In this document: positions 40,516 to 49,778 of the stretch, in pieces
Numbering within the stretch: position 1 is the first letter of the stretch
How the letters are laid out: every line of letters begins with the position of its first letter
Source: Asanoa ferruginea
Lineage (GTDB): Bacteria > Actinomycetota > Actinomycetes > Mycobacteriales > Micromonosporaceae
DNA length: 64,000 nt
NCBI RefSeq assembly: GCF_003387075.1
Contig: NZ_QUMQ01000001.1
Coordinates: 5,456,001-5,520,000 of the forward strand
Direction of reading: 5' to 3'
The notes under the pieces: generated by a model
The model's input: only the letters and a program-made list of their open reading frames with translations
The model's database searches: none
What the model was told of the DNA's origin: nothing
Translations under genes and position numbers: made by a program

Positions 40516-41871
40516 GTGAAGACGAAGCAAGTCCTCGCTGCGTCGCTGGCCCTCTTGCTGACAGGCGCGATTGCGGCATGCGGCGGCGACGGCGACGGCG
40601 ACGGTGGCGCCGCCCAGAAACCGACGAACTGCACCAACAAGATCTCCAAGCCCGACGCCCCGGTCGTGACGCTCTGGGCGTGGTACCCGAACACGCAGCT
40701 CGTGGTCGACAACTTCAACAACGCGCACGACGATGTCCAGGTCTGCTGGACGAACGCGGGCGCCGGCGGCGACGAATACGACAAGTTCCAGACGGCGGTC
40801 ACCGCCGGCAAGGGCGCTCCCGACGTCGTCATGCTGGAGGCGGACCGGATCGCGACCTTCCAGGTGCAGAAGGCCCTCGTGGACCTCACCGACAAGGGCT
40901 ACCAGGACGTCAAGGCCAACTTCAGCGACGGCGCCTGGAAGGACCTCTCGGTCGGCTCGGGCGTCTACGGCGCACCGATCGACGGTGGGCCGATGGGCAT
41001 GATCTACCGCAAGGACATCTTCGACAAATACCAGATCACCCCTCCGACCACCTGGGCCGAGTACGAGGCGGCGGCGCAGAAGGTCAAGGATGCCGGCGGG
41101 CCGCTGTTCGGTGACTTCCCGGCGAACCAGCCGGCCTATGTCACGGCGTTGCTCTACCAGAACGGCGCGCAGCCGTTCACGTACGACCCCGCCAACAAGG
41201 GTGAGATCAGCATCAAGCTGAACGACGACGCCAGCAAGAAGGTGCTCGACTACTGGGCCGGGCTGGTCAAGAAGGGCCTGGTCGGCAAGCAGGACCAGTT
41301 CACGCCCGAATACATCGCGGGTGTGATCGGCGGCAAGTACGGCACCTACCTGTCGGCGGCATGGGCACCGGGTTACCTACAGGGTGCGGGCGTGGGCAAG
41401 GGTGCCGACGCGAAGGTGTGGGCCACGGCCCCGCTGCCGCAGTGGGACCCGGCCAACCCGGTCTCGGTCAACTGGGGCGGCTCCGCCTTCTCGGTGACCA
41501 CCCAGGCGAAGGACCCGGCGCTCGCGGCCAAGGTCGCGTTCGGGGTCTACGCCGACGACGCGTCGCTCAAGGACGGCTGGACGAACCAGATCATCTTCCC
41601 GCTCAACCTCAAGGTGCTGAAGGACCCGGCGTTCGTCGACGCCAAGGTCGCCTTCTTCGACGGCCAGCAGGCCAACAAGGAGGTGTACGTCCCGGCGGCC
41701 AACGCCTACAAGGGCATGACCTACACGCCGATCGGACAGTACTTCTACACGGCGTTCACGAAGCAGATCGCCGCGATCAACGACGGGTCCAAGACCGGGT
41801 CCGAGGCCGCGGACGCGCTACAGGAAGACGTCGTGAAGTACGCGAAAGAGCAAGGGCTGACCGTCAAGTGA
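40516..41871 (+). CDS. ABC sugar transporter substrate-binding lipoprotein
   Basis: 451-residue family 1 binding protein from GTG 40516 (GAAAGGAATC upstream). Lipobox IAAC near residue 20. It is Lys/Asp-rich, with WAWYPNTQLVVDNFNNAHDDVQV, DKYQITPPTTWAEYEAAAQKVK and WGGSAFSVTTQAKDPALAAKVAF. First gene of a LacI-controlled operon with two permeases and intracellular GH51, so its ligand is probably an arabino-oligosaccharide. Confidence 0.88.
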   Translation: MKTKQVLAASLALLLTGAIAACGGDGDGDGGAAQKPTNCTNKISKPDAPVVTLWAWYPNTQLVVDNFNNAHDDVQVCWTNAGAGGDEYDKFQTAVTAGKGAPDVVMLEADRIATFQVQKALVDLTDKGYQDVKANFSDGAWKDLSVGSGVYGAPIDGGPMGMIYRKDIFDKYQITPPTTWAEYEAAAQKVKDAGGPLFGDFPANQPAYVTALLYQNGAQPFTYDPANKGEISIKLNDDASKKVLDYWAGLVKKGLVGKQDQFTPEYIAGVIGGKYGTYLSAAWAPGYLQGAGVGKGADAKVWATAPLPQWDPANPVSVNWGGSAFSVTTQAKDPALAAKVAFGVYADDASLKDGWTNQIIFPLNLKVLKDPAFVDAKVAFFDGQQANKEVYVPAANAYKGMTYTPIGQYFYTAFTKQIAAINDGSKTGSEAADALQEDVVKYAKEQGLTVK

Positions 41872-41882
41872 CCTGACACGGC

Positions 41883-41912
41883 GGGCCGGCCTGTGCACAC
41901 CTGGGCCGGCCC
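41883..41912 (+). promoter_or_regulatory. Intercistronic hairpin between binding-protein and permease genes
   Basis: GGGCCGGCC and GGCCGGCCC arms (9 bp) enclose a 12-base loop that is itself palindromic (TGTGCACA), 11 bases after the stop. Such hairpins often protect the binding-protein message or reduce readthrough into permeases. Confidence 0.6.
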
Positions 41913-41940
41913 TCCGTTCCTTCCCGGACCCGGAGACATC

Positions 41941-42870
41941 ATGACCGCCTCAACCAGCGGCGCCGTGCCAACGAGGAAACGACGCCGACGCACGAACTTA
42001 CGGCAGAACGTGGCCGGCTGGCTCTTCGTCGGGCCCTTCGGCATTGTCTTCCTCGCCCTGCTCGTGCTCCCGATCGGCTACGCGCTCTACCTGAGCCTGT
42101 TCCAGAAGACGCTGATGACCGGCACCACTTTCGCCGGCTTCGACAACTACCTGAAGGCGTTCGACGACCCGTCGTTCCTCAAGGGACTCTGGTTCGTGCT
42201 CCGGTTCTCGCTGGTGCTCATCCCGATCCAGATGGCCATCTCGTTGGCCATCGCGCTGATCCTCGACACGGTGACGAGCAAGTTCGCCCGGTTCTCGCGC
42301 CTCATGATCTTCCTGCCCTACGCGATCCCCACGGTGATCGGCGCCCTGATGTGGGGGTTCCTCTACAGCCGGAACTTCGGACCCATCGCCGACGTCTTCG
42401 GCGCCTTCGGTGCGGCCGGACCGGACTTCCTCAGCAACAATCTCATCTTCTACGGCCTGCTGAACGTGGTGACCTGGCAATGGGCCGGGTACTACATGAT
42501 CATCCTGTACGCCGCGCTCCAGGGCATCGATCCGACCCTCTACGAGGCCGCCCGCATCGACGGCGCCTCCGGTTGGCAGATCATCACCAAGATCAAGATC
42601 CGGTTGCTCACACCGGCGCTGGTCCTGATCCTCGTGTTCGCCCTCATCGGAACGCTCCAGTTCTTCAACGAACCGAAGATCCTTCAGCAACTCGCCGCCG
42701 GCGCCATCCCGGATGACTTCACACCGAACATGTACGCGTATCAGCAGGCGTTCACGCTGGCGAACCCCAACTACAGCTCGACGATCTCGTTCGCGCTGGG
42801 CGCCGTGGTGTTCCTCTGCGTCTACATCTTCATGTTCGCCACCCGCAAGCGAGGGAACTTCCTGTCATGA
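41941..42870 (+). CDS. ABC sugar transporter permease (MalF type)
   Basis: 309 residues from ATG 41941 (CGGAGAC upstream). A basic KRRRRTN tail precedes six membrane segments; the EAA loop is YEAARIDGASGWQIITKIKIRLL. It ends in an ATGA overlap with the next gene. Confidence 0.88.
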   Translation: MTASTSGAVPTRKRRRRTNLRQNVAGWLFVGPFGIVFLALLVLPIGYALYLSLFQKTLMTGTTFAGFDNYLKAFDDPSFLKGLWFVLRFSLVLIPIQMAISLAIALILDTVTSKFARFSRLMIFLPYAIPTVIGALMWGFLYSRNFGPIADVFGAFGAAGPDFLSNNLIFYGLLNVVTWQWAGYYMIILYAALQGIDPTLYEAARIDGASGWQIITKIKIRLLTPALVLILVFALIGTLQFFNEPKILQQLAAGAIPDDFTPNMYAYQQAFTLANPNYSSTISFALGAVVFLCVYIFMFATRKRGNFLS

Positions 42871-43751
42871 GTGCCAACCACACCGAGCGCAGGCGACCTC
42901 GCCGGACACCGAGGCACATCCCGCTGCATCTCGTGCTCGCGGCGCTGGTGATCTACTTCCTGATCCCCTTCTGGTGGGTCGTCGTGAACAGCTCGAAGGA
43001 CTCGGCCGCGCTGTTCGGCGGCACCAGCGCCCTCTGGTTCGCCCCCAACATCGACTACGTCGAGAATCTCAAGCAGCTCTTCACCTACAACGGCGGGCTC
43101 TACGCGCGCTGGCTGGCCAACTCGGCCCTCTACGCGTTCGCCGGCGGCATCGGGGCGACGGTGCTGTCGGTGCTCGCCGGATACGGTTTCGCGAAATACA
43201 GCTTCGTCGGCCGCCGTGCCGGGTTCTCGATCCTGCTCGGCGCGGTCATGGTGCCGGCCACCGCGCTGGTCATCCCGACCTTCATCCTGTTCTCCCAGGC
43301 GGGGCTGACCGACACGATCTGGGCGGTGATCCTGCCGACCCTGCTCAACCCGTTCGGTGTGTTCCTGGTGAACCTGTTCGTGCGTGACGCGGTGCCCGAC
43401 GAGCTCCTGGATGCCGCACGCGTGGACGGTGCGGGAGAGTTCCGGACGTTCGTCAAGGTCGCGCTGCCGCTCATGCGGCCGGTGATCGTCACGGTGCTGC
43501 TGCTGTCGGTCGTGTCGTCGTGGAACAACTACTTCCTGCCGCTGGCGATGCTCGTGGACAACCGGCTCTTCCCGGTGACGGTCGGGATCGGACTCTGGCA
43601 GTCGACCGCGTCCACCTACGGCGCCGCGGGAACCAACCTGTGGAGCATCATCATCCTCGGCTCGTTGGTGTCGATCATCCCGCTGATCATCGCGTTCCTC
43701 TCGCTTCAGCGGTACTGGCGAGGAGGGCTGACCGTTGGCTCCCTGAAGTAG
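42867..43751 (+). CDS. ABC sugar transporter permease (MalG type)
   Basis: 294 residues, start overlapping the upstream stop. Six membrane segments; EAA loop LLDAARVDGAGEFRTFVKVALP; terminal RGGLTVGSLK. It pairs with the permease at 41941. No ATPase gene is present, as in the other two CUT1 loci here. Confidence 0.88.
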   Translation: MSANHTERRRPRRTPRHIPLHLVLAALVIYFLIPFWWVVVNSSKDSAALFGGTSALWFAPNIDYVENLKQLFTYNGGLYARWLANSALYAFAGGIGATVLSVLAGYGFAKYSFVGRRAGFSILLGAVMVPATALVIPTFILFSQAGLTDTIWAVILPTLLNPFGVFLVNLFVRDAVPDELLDAARVDGAGEFRTFVKVALPLMRPVIVTVLLLSVVSSWNNYFLPLAMLVDNRLFPVTVGIGLWQSTASTYGAAGTNLWSIIILGSLVSIIPLIIAFLSLQRYWRGGLTVGSLK

Positions 43752-43801
43752 CCCGCTCGCCTCGCCACCATCGATCAGCCACTAGCGAAACCGAGGACAC
43801 C

Positions 43802-45334
43802 TTGATCTCCGCGCATCTCACCATCGACCCGCATTTCGTCGTGGGGCCGATCAACCGCAGGCTCTTCGGCTCCTTCGTCGAGCACCTGGGGCGATGCGTT
43901 TACGACGGCATCTACGAGCCCGAGCACGCCGAGGCCGACAAGGAGGGGTTCCGGCGCGACGTGATCGCGCTCGTCAAGGAGCTCGGTGTGAGCACGATCC
44001 GCTACCCCGGCGGCAACTTCCTCTCGGGATACCGCTGGGAGGACGGCGTCGGGCCGCGCGAGAAGCGGCCCCGGCGGCTCGACCTCGCCTGGCACTCGAC
44101 GGAGACCAACGAGATCGGTCTCGACGAGTTCGCGAGCTGGCTCGAGAAGGTCGACAGCGAGCTCATGTACGCGGTGAACCTGGGCACCCGCGGCGTGCAG
44201 GATGCGCTCGACGTGCTCGAGTACGCGAACATCCGGTCGGGCAGCACGTTCTCCGACCAGCGGATCGCGAACGGCGCGGTCGAGCCGTACGCCATCCGCA
44301 TGTGGTGTCTCGGCAACGAGATGGACGGTCCCTGGCAGCTCGGGCACGGCTCTCCGGAGGAGTACGGGCAGCTGGCGGTCAAGACCGCGCGCGCGATGCG
44401 GCAGCTCGACTCCACACTGGAGCTTGTCGTGTGCGGGAGCTCGAACGCGCAGATGCCGCTGTTCGCGAACTGGGAGCGGGTCGTGCTCGAGGCGACCTAC
44501 GACGAGGTCGACTACATCTCGTGCCACGCCTACTACGAGCCGCACGACGGTGACTACGCGAGCTTCCTGGCGTCCGCCGTCAACATGGACCGGTTCATCG
44601 ACTCTGTCGTCGCGACCGCCGACCATGTCAAGGCGGTGCGCGGCAGCAAGAAGACGATCAACGTCTCGTTCGACGAATGGAACGTCTGGTATCACTCGCG
44701 CTACGCTGAGGTCGACCGCATCACCGGGATCGACGACTGGCCGGTCGCACCGCGCCTGCTCGAAGACGCCTACTCGGTCGCCGACGCGGTGGTCGTCGGC
44801 AGCCTGCTCATCTCGTTGCTGCGGCACGCCGACCGGGTCACGTCCGCGAGCCTCGCGCAGTTGGTGAACGTGATCGCGCCGATCATGACCGAGCCCGGCG
44901 GCCCGGCCTGGCGCCAGACGACGTTCTTCCCGTTCGCCCTGACCTCACAGCTCGCCCGTGGCGTGACCCTGGAGCTCAAACTGGAGAGCCCGACCTACGA
45001 CACCGTCCTGCACGGTGAGGTCTCCGTGGTGGACGCCGTCGCGACCCACGACGCGGGCACGGGCGACACGGCGGTCTTCATGGTCAACCGCAGCCTGACC
45101 GAGGCGGTCGAGCTGGCGGTCGACGTCAGCAACCTCGGCCAGGTGGCGGTCGTCGACGCGCGGACTCTCCACGACGACGACATCCACGCGAAGAACACGC
45201 TCGACGATCCGGAACGCGTCGGCCTCGCTCCCAACACGTCGCACTCCATTGAGGACGGCCGGCTGCGGATCACGCTGCCGCCGGTCTCGTGGACCGCGGT
45301 GCGCCTGCACGCCGACGGCGCGGCCGGGGAGTAA
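43802..45334 (+). CDS. Intracellular GH51 alpha-L-arabinofuranosidase
   Basis: 510 residues from TTG 43802, preceded by CCGAGGAC. There is no signal peptide, as is normal for GH51. The (beta/alpha)8 barrel has acid/base E173 in CLGNEMDG and nucleophile E292 in SFDEWNVWY; the C-terminal beta-sandwich runs from about 385. It releases terminal arabinofuranose from imported arabino-oligosaccharides. Last gene of the LacI-controlled ABC operon; it ends four bases from the convergent dioxygenase gene with no room for a terminator. Confidence 0.93.
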   Translation: MISAHLTIDPHFVVGPINRRLFGSFVEHLGRCVYDGIYEPEHAEADKEGFRRDVIALVKELGVSTIRYPGGNFLSGYRWEDGVGPREKRPRRLDLAWHSTETNEIGLDEFASWLEKVDSELMYAVNLGTRGVQDALDVLEYANIRSGSTFSDQRIANGAVEPYAIRMWCLGNEMDGPWQLGHGSPEEYGQLAVKTARAMRQLDSTLELVVCGSSNAQMPLFANWERVVLEATYDEVDYISCHAYYEPHDGDYASFLASAVNMDRFIDSVVATADHVKAVRGSKKTINVSFDEWNVWYHSRYAEVDRITGIDDWPVAPRLLEDAYSVADAVVVGSLLISLLRHADRVTSASLAQLVNVIAPIMTEPGGPAWRQTTFFPFALTSQLARGVTLELKLESPTYDTVLHGEVSVVDAVATHDAGTGDTAVFMVNRSLTEAVELAVDVSNLGQVAVVDARTLHDDDIHAKNTLDDPERVGLAPNTSHSIEDGRLRITLPPVSWTAVRLHADGAAGE

Positions 45335-45338
45335 CCGC

Positions 45339-46466
45339 TCAGCGCGCCTGCCGGTCGCGCTCCAGCGCGGTGACCTGGCGGGCCGACAGGGCGAGCAGCG
45401 GGTGGGCACCGAGAGCGGTCAGCGCGTCGAAACTGTCGCCCTCGAGCAGCGCCGCCCGCTCCGCGTCGCGCAACGGCGCCTCGGCCACGACGGCGCCGCG
45501 GTCGCGGACGAACGCGGCGCGATAGTCGGCCTCGACGATGATGCGGTGCAGCAGGCGGTTGAGCTCCAGGCTCGCCGGTTCGGGGAAGCGGTAGTACTTG
45601 TAGTCGGTCTGGGTGAACTCGTGACCACCGAAGCGGGGCACCTCGCGGTCGAGCGTCGCCTGGTCGGCCGGCAACGGCGGCAGGAACTGGACGACGCCGT
45701 GGCCGTGGTGGGATAGCTCCTGGTAGGTCAGCAGCCGGCCCGGGACGTCGCCGATCAGGCCCAGCATGACGAACCAGGTCATCAGCTCGCTCTCACCGAC
45801 CTCGTCGAGGTTGACCGGGGTGAGCGCCAGCAGGTCGTCGGTGCGGCCGCGGGCGATCTCGGAGATGACCCACTCGTCGAAGGCGAAGTTCGGCGCCTCG
45901 TAGCGCGCCGTGCCGGGGAAGTGGGACATCCCGCCGCTGGCGATGACCGCGATCCGCTCGTCGCGGTCGGAGAGCGCTTCGCGCAGGGCCTTGCCCAGGG
46001 CGTACGCCCGGCGTGGGCTCGGAATCGGCGGCAGGTAGGTGTTGACCAGCAGCGGCACGATCGGGATGTCGCGGTCGCCCACGACGAACTCGAGCGGCGT
46101 GAGGAACGCGTGGCCGAGCAGCGCGTCCTGCGAGTAGGTGAGGTCGAAGTCGCGGGCGATCGCGCCGCGCAGCAGATGGGTGGCGAGCTCGGTGTGCACC
46201 CGCGCCCGTCGGGTGCGTGTCGTGTAGTGCGCGGTGACCTCGGGGGAGAGCACGATGGTGAACGCCGGCACGGCCTCGAGCCAGAAGGTCTCCAGGTGGT
46301 CGAGGCCGATCAGGATGATCGCGTCGGGCTCGGCCGCGCCGAGCACCTCCCCGAACGCGCGCAGCCCGTTGGTGCTCGCGTCGAGCTTGCTGGCGTCTTC
46401 GTGGGGCGGGCGGCTCAGCAGCTGCGGAGCGTGTACGGCGGCGCCGGCGGCGACGATCTCTGCCAC
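45339..46466 (-). CDS. Class III extradiol ring-cleavage dioxygenase (gallate/protocatechuate 4,5-dioxygenase type, fused LigB-LigA-like)
   Basis: 375 residues from GTG 46466, behind AAAGGAGCACC. The N-terminal 285 residues are LigB-like with iron ligands H12 (VHAPQLL) and H57 (GLDHLETFW) and a later Glu. The C-terminal part (about 290-375, FPEPASLELNRLLHRIIVEADYR...ALTALGAHPLLAL) resembles the small LigA subunit, so both are fused as in gallate dioxygenases. It opens the aromatic ring of gallate or a related acid using Fe(II) and O2. Third gene of a set with an oxalomesaconate hydratase and a carboxy-hydroxy-oxoadipate aldolase, which favours gallate: no LigC or LigI is needed. Confidence 0.83.
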   Translation of the reverse strand: MAEIVAAGAAVHAPQLLSRPPHEDASKLDASTNGLRAFGEVLGAAEPDAIILIGLDHLETFWLEAVPAFTIVLSPEVTAHYTTRTRRARVHTELATHLLRGAIARDFDLTYSQDALLGHAFLTPLEFVVGDRDIPIVPLLVNTYLPPIPSPRRAYALGKALREALSDRDERIAVIASGGMSHFPGTARYEAPNFAFDEWVISEIARGRTDDLLALTPVNLDEVGESELMTWFVMLGLIGDVPGRLLTYQELSHHGHGVVQFLPPLPADQATLDREVPRFGGHEFTQTDYKYYRFPEPASLELNRLLHRIIVEADYRAAFVRDRGAVVAEAPLRDAERAALLEGDSFDALTALGAHPLLALSARQVTALERDRQAR

Positions 46467-46494
46467 GGTGGTGCTCCTTTGTCGTGGTCGTGCT

Positions 46495-47184
46495 TCAGGC
46501 GTCGGTCGCGTCGCGGTAGACGACGCCGAGCGATTCGAGCAGCGGGCGCAGGTGGTAGAGGTCGAGACCGAGCTCGCCGGCCGCGAGTTTGGCCCGCTTT
46601 GTGGCCTCGTTGGCCTCGCGGGCGGTCGACTTCGCGGCCACCTCGGCCGCGGCCGCGCGCGGGACCACCACGACGCCGTCGTCGTCGGCCACGACCACGT
46701 CGCCCGGGTTGACCAGCGCGCCCGCGACGACGACCGGGACGTTGACGGAACCGCCGGTGGCCTTGACCGTGCCCTGCGCGGAGACGGCCCTGGACCACAC
46801 CGGGAAGTCCATCCCGGTCAGCTCGGCGACGTCACGGACGCCCGCGTCGATGACCACGCCGAGCGCGCCGTGTGCCCGCAGCGAGGTGGCCAGCAGCTCG
46901 CCGAGGGCGCCGTCGGTGGTGGCCGAGTTGAACGCGACGACCAGGACGTCGCCGGCGCGGACCTGCTCGACCGCCGCGTGGATCATGAGGTTGTCGCCCG
47001 GGTGGGAGAGCACGGTGACCGCCCGGCCGGCGATGCGCTTGCCGGGGTAGATCGGGCGTAGATAGGGGGCGAGCAGCCCTGTGCGGCCCTGCGCCTCGTG
47101 CGCGGTCGCCACGCCGGCGGCGGCCAGCACCTCCACGGCCGCGGGGTCGGCGGCGGCGGTGCTGCGCACGACGACGCCGCTCAC
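46495..47184 (-). CDS. RraA-like 4-carboxy-4-hydroxy-2-oxoadipate aldolase
   Basis: 229 residues from GTG 47184, overlapping the upstream stop (GTGA). The RraA/LigK/GalC fold is shown by [28 protein letters not shown] with the conserved Arg-Asp pair and by [17 protein letters not shown]. Pathway members split 4-carboxy-4-hydroxy-2-oxoadipate into pyruvate and oxaloacetate with a divalent metal. RraA-like proteins can have other roles, but the flanking dioxygenase and hydratase make the aldolase role likely. Confidence 0.83.
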   Translation of the reverse strand: MSGVVVRSTAAADPAAVEVLAAAGVATAHEAQGRTGLLAPYLRPIYPGKRIAGRAVTVLSHPGDNLMIHAAVEQVRAGDVLVVAFNSATTDGALGELLATSLRAHGALGVVIDAGVRDVAELTGMDFPVWSRAVSAQGTVKATGGSVNVPVVVAGALVNPGDVVVADDDGVVVVPRAAAAEVAAKSTAREANEATKRAKLAAGELGLDLYHLRPLLESLGVVYRDATDA

Positions 47185-47906
47185 CGCAGGCTCCCGGCGA
47201 CCGTCGGGAAGACCCGCTCGTAGGCCTCGGCATGGGTGATGGTGCTGGCACCGCCGTTGCGCCTGGCCTGCACCCCGCGCCGGCCACCGAGCTCGTCGTA
47301 GTAGGCGACGAGGTGTCCCTGTGCGCCCTCCATCGCCTCCATGGCCCTGCGTTTGAGCGGGAAGACGTCGCTCACGTCGAGCAGCAGGTCGGGTTTGAAG
47401 CCACACTGCTCGGGCTGGTGCGGCTCGAACTGGAGCACCTGCGGCGCGCCGATCGGCCTGGTGTCGGGGTCGTGGCCGGCGGCCTGCGCGATCATCCGGG
47501 ACCGGAGCACGACCTCGTGGACCAACGAGTGGTCGAGGTTGTAGGGGTCGCGCGCCGGATGGGTGAGGATGACGTCGGGCCGCACCCGCCGCATCGTGGC
47601 CACCAGCGCGGCGTAGAGCTCGTCGGTTGGGCGGATGGGATAGTCGCCCAGGTCGAGGAACTCGATCTCGGCGCCGAGCACGGCGGCCGCGGTGCTGGCC
47701 TCCTCGTGCCGGCGGGCCTTGACGGTCTCGAGCGTCATGCCGGGTTGCTTCCACAACCCCTGCGACTCGCCCTTCTCGCCGTAGGTCAGGCAGACCACGT
47801 GGGCCCGGCCGCCCTGCCGGACGAACGACGCGATGCCCCCGCTGGCACGCCACACGAAATCGGCCGCGTGTGCACTGACGACGAGCATGGCGGGTTGGTC
47901 GGTCAT
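47181..47906 (-). CDS. galB: PIG-L/LmbE-family 4-oxalomesaconate hydratase
   Basis: 241 residues from ATG 47906, six bases after AAGGAGG. The usual PIG-L motif AHPDD is replaced by [14 protein letters not shown], which is characteristic of GalB, the zinc-dependent 4-oxalomesaconate hydratase of gallate catabolism. The second metal motif is [15 protein letters not shown]. First gene of the galB-aldolase-dioxygenase operon, with a promoter at 47968-47996. Confidence 0.8.
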   Translation of the reverse strand: MTDQPAMLVVSAHAADFVWRASGGIASFVRQGGRAHVVCLTYGEKGESQGLWKQPGMTLETVKARRHEEASTAAAVLGAEIEFLDLGDYPIRPTDELYAALVATMRRVRPDVILTHPARDPYNLDHSLVHEVVLRSRMIAQAAGHDPDTRPIGAPQVLQFEPHQPEQCGFKPDLLLDVSDVFPLKRRAMEAMEGAQGHLVAYYDELGGRRGVQARRNGGASTITHAEAYERVFPTVAGSLR

Positions 47907-47967
47907 GATGGCCTCCTTGCGTGCCAGCGGGCCGGAGGCGGTTACCTGCGACGACTCGCTCACGCTG

Positions 47968-47996
47968 AAGGTATCGACTGCTCCCAAGATTGACAA
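47968..47996 (-). promoter_or_regulatory. Promoter of the gallate-type operon
   Basis: Read leftward: TTGTCA (47996-47991), 17 bases, TACCTT (47973-47968). The -35 overlaps ATTGACAAT, and the site at 48000 abuts it. Confidence 0.5.
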
Positions 47997-47999
47997 TAG

Positions 48000-48013
48000 A
48001 ATCGTTAGCAATT
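48000..48013. promoter_or_regulatory. Candidate GntR site AATCGTTAGCAATT
   Basis: It occurs in the divergent galB/gntR gap. A matching AATCGTTGGCTATT lies at 54618-54631 upstream of the Rieske gene. Confidence 0.45.
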
Positions 48014-48041
48014 CCGCTGGACGCAATGAGGGGACGACGCC

Positions 48042-48725
48042 GTGACGACGACGCCACGCCAAGGAGAACGCCTGCGGGACACCGCTTCCGTGGTGCACGC
48101 GATCCGCGAGGCGATCCTCGTCGGCGAGTTCAACCCCGGCCAGCGGCTGATCGAAAGCGAGCTGTCGCAACGGTTTTCGGCATCGCGGGGCACCGTGCGC
48201 GAGGCGCTCGCGTTGCTGGGCAACGAAGGCCTGGCGGTGCGCGAGGTCAACCGTGGCGCGCGGGTGCGCCCGGTCTCCAAGGAAGAGGCGATCGAGATCA
48301 CCGAGGTGCGTGCCGTCCTCGAAGGACTGTGCGCCCGCCGGGCCGCCACCCGGGCCACCGCGGCCGAGCGCAAGGAGCTGCGCGAGCTCGGCACCACCAT
48401 GCAGGCGGCGGTGAAGCGGGGCGACATCATGACCTACAGCCAGGTCAGCCAGGATGTGCACCTGCGGATCCGCGAGCTGTCCGGCCAGAGCACCGCGGCC
48501 GACGTGCTCAACCGCCTGCGGTTCCGCAGCGTCCGCTACCAGTTCAGCGTGGCCTTGCTGCCCGGCCGGCCGGCCGAAGGCCTCAAGGAGCACCTCGGTG
48601 TCATCAAGGCCGTCGTGGCCGGCCAGGCCGACCTCGCCGAAACCGTGATGCGCGAACACCTGGAGAGCGTGATCGAGGCGATCAGCCAGCTCCCGGAGTC
48701 GCTGCCGACGATGCACGTCGGCTGA
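48042..48725 (+). CDS. GntR-family regulator (FCD domain) of aromatic catabolism
   Basis: 227 residues from GTG 48042 (GAGGGGACG upstream). Winged helix about 15-85 with [35 protein letters not shown] domain about 90-210 with [18 protein letters not shown]. Divergent from the gallate-type operon and probably its repressor, with an aromatic acid or ring-cleavage product as effector. It converges with the muconolactone isomerase-like gene with no gap. Confidence 0.87.
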   Translation: MTTTPRQGERLRDTASVVHAIREAILVGEFNPGQRLIESELSQRFSASRGTVREALALLGNEGLAVREVNRGARVRPVSKEEAIEITEVRAVLEGLCARRAATRATAAERKELRELGTTMQAAVKRGDIMTYSQVSQDVHLRIRELSGQSTAADVLNRLRFRSVRYQFSVALLPGRPAEGLKEHLGVIKAVVAGQADLAETVMREHLESVIEAISQLPESLPTMHVG

Positions 48726-49016
48726 TCAGCCCGGCTTCTGCTCCTGCGGGTGGGTGGCGAGCGCCTCGACCGAGATCTCCATCCACGGAAACATCGGCAA
48801 CGACGCCAGCGCCTCGTGCAGCGCGGTCGCGTCGGCGGCCCGGTAGAGGCCGATGGAGTCGCGGGTCCCCGGCACTCTCCACAGTCGCACCAGGATGCCC
48901 GCGTCGCGAAGCTCCTGTGCGCGCTCGCGTTCGAGCGGCTGGAGCCGCGCCCGCAACTCCTTGCCCTCCGAGGTGGCGGGCACCCGGTTGGACTGGCGAA
49001 CCAGAAACTCGTTCAC
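48726..49016 (-). CDS. Muconolactone delta-isomerase-like small protein
   Basis: 96 residues from GTG 49016, overlapping the upstream hydrolase stop (GTGA). The sequence (NEFLVRQSNRVPAT, RLWRVPGTRDSIGLYRAADATALHEALASLPMFPWM) matches the roughly 95-residue ferredoxin-like muconolactone isomerase family, which shifts the double bond of a lactone in ortho-cleavage pathways. No ortho-cleavage dioxygenase or cycloisomerase is nearby, so it may act on another lactone. Last gene of the leftward Rieske/ABC operon. Confidence 0.8.
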   Translation of the reverse strand: MNEFLVRQSNRVPATSEGKELRARLQPLERERAQELRDAGILVRLWRVPGTRDSIGLYRAADATALHEALASLPMFPWMEISVEALATHPQEQKPG

Positions 49017-49735
49017 GCCGGGGCCTCCGTGCGGTCGGCCGCCGACAGCAGTGCCACGGCGAGCAGGTCGGGGTTGGTCAGCGGGACCTCGTGGTCGGCC
49101 GGAATCCGCTCGACCGGCCAGCCGAGCCGCTCGGCCTTGTCGGCGAACCCGGCGAACGGGGTCTTCCACCCCGCGCACAGCACGTAGGCGCCGGGGACGG
49201 TCAGCGCTCCCGCGTCGCCGGGTGAACCGTCCAGATAGGTCTGCAACGGATGCGGAGTCAGTCTCGGCGTGACCGCGGCCACCACCGCCGGGTCGGTGAC
49301 ACCGAGGTTGACCATCGGGCGCGGCGGGATCATCCACACGCCGGCGGCGTTGGGCGTCGCCGACTCGCGATAGTGCGCGGCGGCGTGCGGCGGCAGGAGC
49401 TCGATCGCCTGCTCGCCGGCGTCGGGCAGGAAGCCGTCGACGATGACGAGGCGCCGCAGCCGCTGGGGGATCAGGGCGGCGACACCGGTGACCACCATGC
49501 CGGCGTAGCTGTGTCCGACCAGGACGACGTCGCGCAGGTCGTCGTGCTCGATCACCGACGTGACGTCGCGCACGTGCGTCGAGAGGTCAACGCCCACGGT
49601 GAGGTGGGCGCGCTCGGCGAGCCCGGTCAGCGTCGGGGCCACCACGTCGTGGCCGGCCGCGCGCAACCGGTCGGCCACCGGGCGCCAGCACCAGGCGCCG
49701 TGCCAGGCACCGTGCACGAGCACGTAAGTCGTCAT
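49013..49735 (-). CDS. Alpha/beta hydrolase (esterase type)
   Basis: 240 residues from ATG 49735 (ATGGAGC upstream). It has YVLVHGAWHGAWCW (oxyanion HG), nucleophile S76 in GHSYAG and a C-terminal His in PADHEVPL. The layout resembles the small methyl-esterase/salicylate-esterase-like group. Stop overlaps the next gene. Placed in an aromatic acid operon, it may open a lactone or cleave an ester. Confidence 0.82.
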   Translation of the reverse strand: MTTYVLVHGAWHGAWCWRPVADRLRAAGHDVVAPTLTGLAERAHLTVGVDLSTHVRDVTSVIEHDDLRDVVLVGHSYAGMVVTGVAALIPQRLRRLVIVDGFLPDAGEQAIELLPPHAAAHYRESATPNAAGVWMIPPRPMVNLGVTDPAVVAAVTPRLTPHPLQTYLDGSPGDAGALTVPGAYVLCAGWKTPFAGFADKAERLGWPVERIPADHEVPLTNPDLLAVALLSAADRTEAPA

Positions 49736-49778
49736 CGCGGGGTTCGCTCCATCTCGCGCTCTATCGGTTACGGTAAAT

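Noticed and set aside
48726-49016. Beta-ketoadipate (ortho) pathway inferred from the muconolactone isomerase-like gene
   Set aside because: No catechol or protocatechuate 3,4-dioxygenase, cycloisomerase or enol-lactonase gene accompanies it in the window.
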